Assembly (NCBI GenBank): GCA_011524395.1
Contig: WTKN01000212.1
Location: forward strand, 59,325 to 112,411
Source: Moorena sp. SS36440bin_2
GTDB lineage: Bacteria > Cyanobacteriota > Cyanobacteriia > Cyanobacteriales > Coleofasciculaceae
DNA length: 53,087 bases
Direction: 5' to 3'
A program made the translations under genes and the position numbers. The notes below the pieces were generated by a model. That model did no database searches, was not told the origin of the DNA, and was given only the letters and a program-made list of their open reading frames with translations. The number at the start of each line of letters is the position of its first letter. Position 1 is the first letter of the stretch. This document shows positions 52,714 to 53,087 of the stretch, in pieces.

Positions 52714-53087
52714 TCAACCCTTGCTACCACAAGACCTAGGAAGATACCAATTACTCTTAGGTGTAACATTATTCGGTTCAGCCGTCAGGATAATCGTACC
52801 ATCCTCGCCCACTGTCCAACCCTGAGCTTCCACAATTTTCTTCGGACGAGAAGGAGTAGGAGTAGAGACAGTCCGGCGTTTTCCTCTCATGGGCAAATAA
52901 CTGACCTCAGGGGTAGGAGTAGACGTAGCTTCTTCGATGTTCTCTTCTTCAGTATCAAGGGTGATCCAATCTACCAGTACAGACTGTTGATTGATTGGGT
53001 CTAGGGGACTCGGGGGTAAGCCACCTCGTCCAGTAATATGAAATCCGGCTAAATAGTTACTGTTAAGCCTTGGCATCCTGCCACCAG
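52714..53087 (-). CDS. C-terminus of a filamentous haemagglutinin-type exoprotein, runs off the right edge
   Basis: The frame is open to the window edge, so the ATG at 53076 is not a start. 'FHITGRGGLPPSPLDPINQQ', VLVDWITLD, a Pro/Thr/Arg-rich linker, and 'IVEAQGWTVGEDGTIILTAE' with a C-terminal Cys are the conserved tail of cyanobacterial TPS haemagglutinins. In the neighbouring frame the edge sequence reads LVAGCQG, which is what usually precedes the GRGGLPP segment, so there is probably a frameshift near 53065-53072 and the gene may be broken. It is unrelated in position to the N-terminal fragment at 39584. Confidence 0.65.
   Translation of the reverse strand, partial: GGRMPRLNSNYLAGFHITGRGGLPPSPLDPINQQSVLVDWITLDTEEENIEEATSTPTPEVSYLPMRGKRRTVSTPTPSRPKKIVEAQGWTVGEDGTIILTAEPNNVTPKSNWYLPRSCGSKG

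Overview
The window looks like cyanobacterial chromosome. HIP1 octamers (GCGATCGC) are scattered through genes and spacers. The gene set includes an FtsH3-type protease, a RuBisCO-like protein, MEKHLA-domain and DUF6464-type proteins, CHAT and filamentous-haemagglutinin fragments, and many large hybrid histidine kinases. The long AT-rich spacers, 7-nt tandem repeats and gene relics suggest a large-genome filamentous marine form such as Moorena or Lyngbya; the genus is inference. No rRNA, tRNA, CRISPR array or prophage was seen.

Layout. 1-713: end of a HEAT-repeat protein. 832-4101 (minus): an NDP-sugar set made of a glucose-1-phosphate cytidylyltransferase, an SDR epimerase/dehydratase and a C-methyltransferase-like protein. 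5244-6338: a Ca/Na antiporter. 6614-9190 (minus): part of the methionine salvage pathway (mtnD, mtnW, mtnX). 9435-16729 (plus): ftsH, thiC behind a TPP riboswitch, a haem-oxygenase-fold redox enzyme, cysE and an L-lactate-permease-type carrier. 16946-17318: a decayed zinc-ribbon gene carrying an inverted 8-nt hairpin loop.

17365-38206 is a 21-kb minus-strand signalling island. It holds a response regulator, two REC-first histidine kinases, five large membrane hybrid kinases and a phosphate-binding-like lipoprotein paired with one of them. Input domains differ (dCache+PAS, periplasmic domain+HAMP, helical bundle, CHASE, MASE3-like+PAS). The kinase core and a ~65-residue C-terminal tail are shared, as expected from duplication followed by domain swapping. 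Four loci share an ungapped 43-nt promoter-like block, and three carry relics of a Ser/Thr-kinase N-terminus. One receiver has lost its phospho-acceptor Asp and another kinase has lost its receiver.

38579-53087: a MEKHLA/PAS protein, a deletion chimera of a haemagglutinin N-terminus and a CHAT C-terminus, uvrB, an Rcp1-like regulator, a cation-chloride-cotransporter-type permease, a DUF6464-like protein abutting fmt, an OmpA-like protein, several cyanobacterial hypotheticals, a thioredoxin-fold thylakoid protein, a degenerate IS200/IS605-like element, and the tail of a second haemagglutinin running off the right edge. The most unusual signals are the shared promoter block with kinase relics, the degenerate receivers and common tail of the kinase family, the hairpin-loop inversion in the zinc-ribbon pseudogene, and the 7-nt repeat arrays in many spacers.
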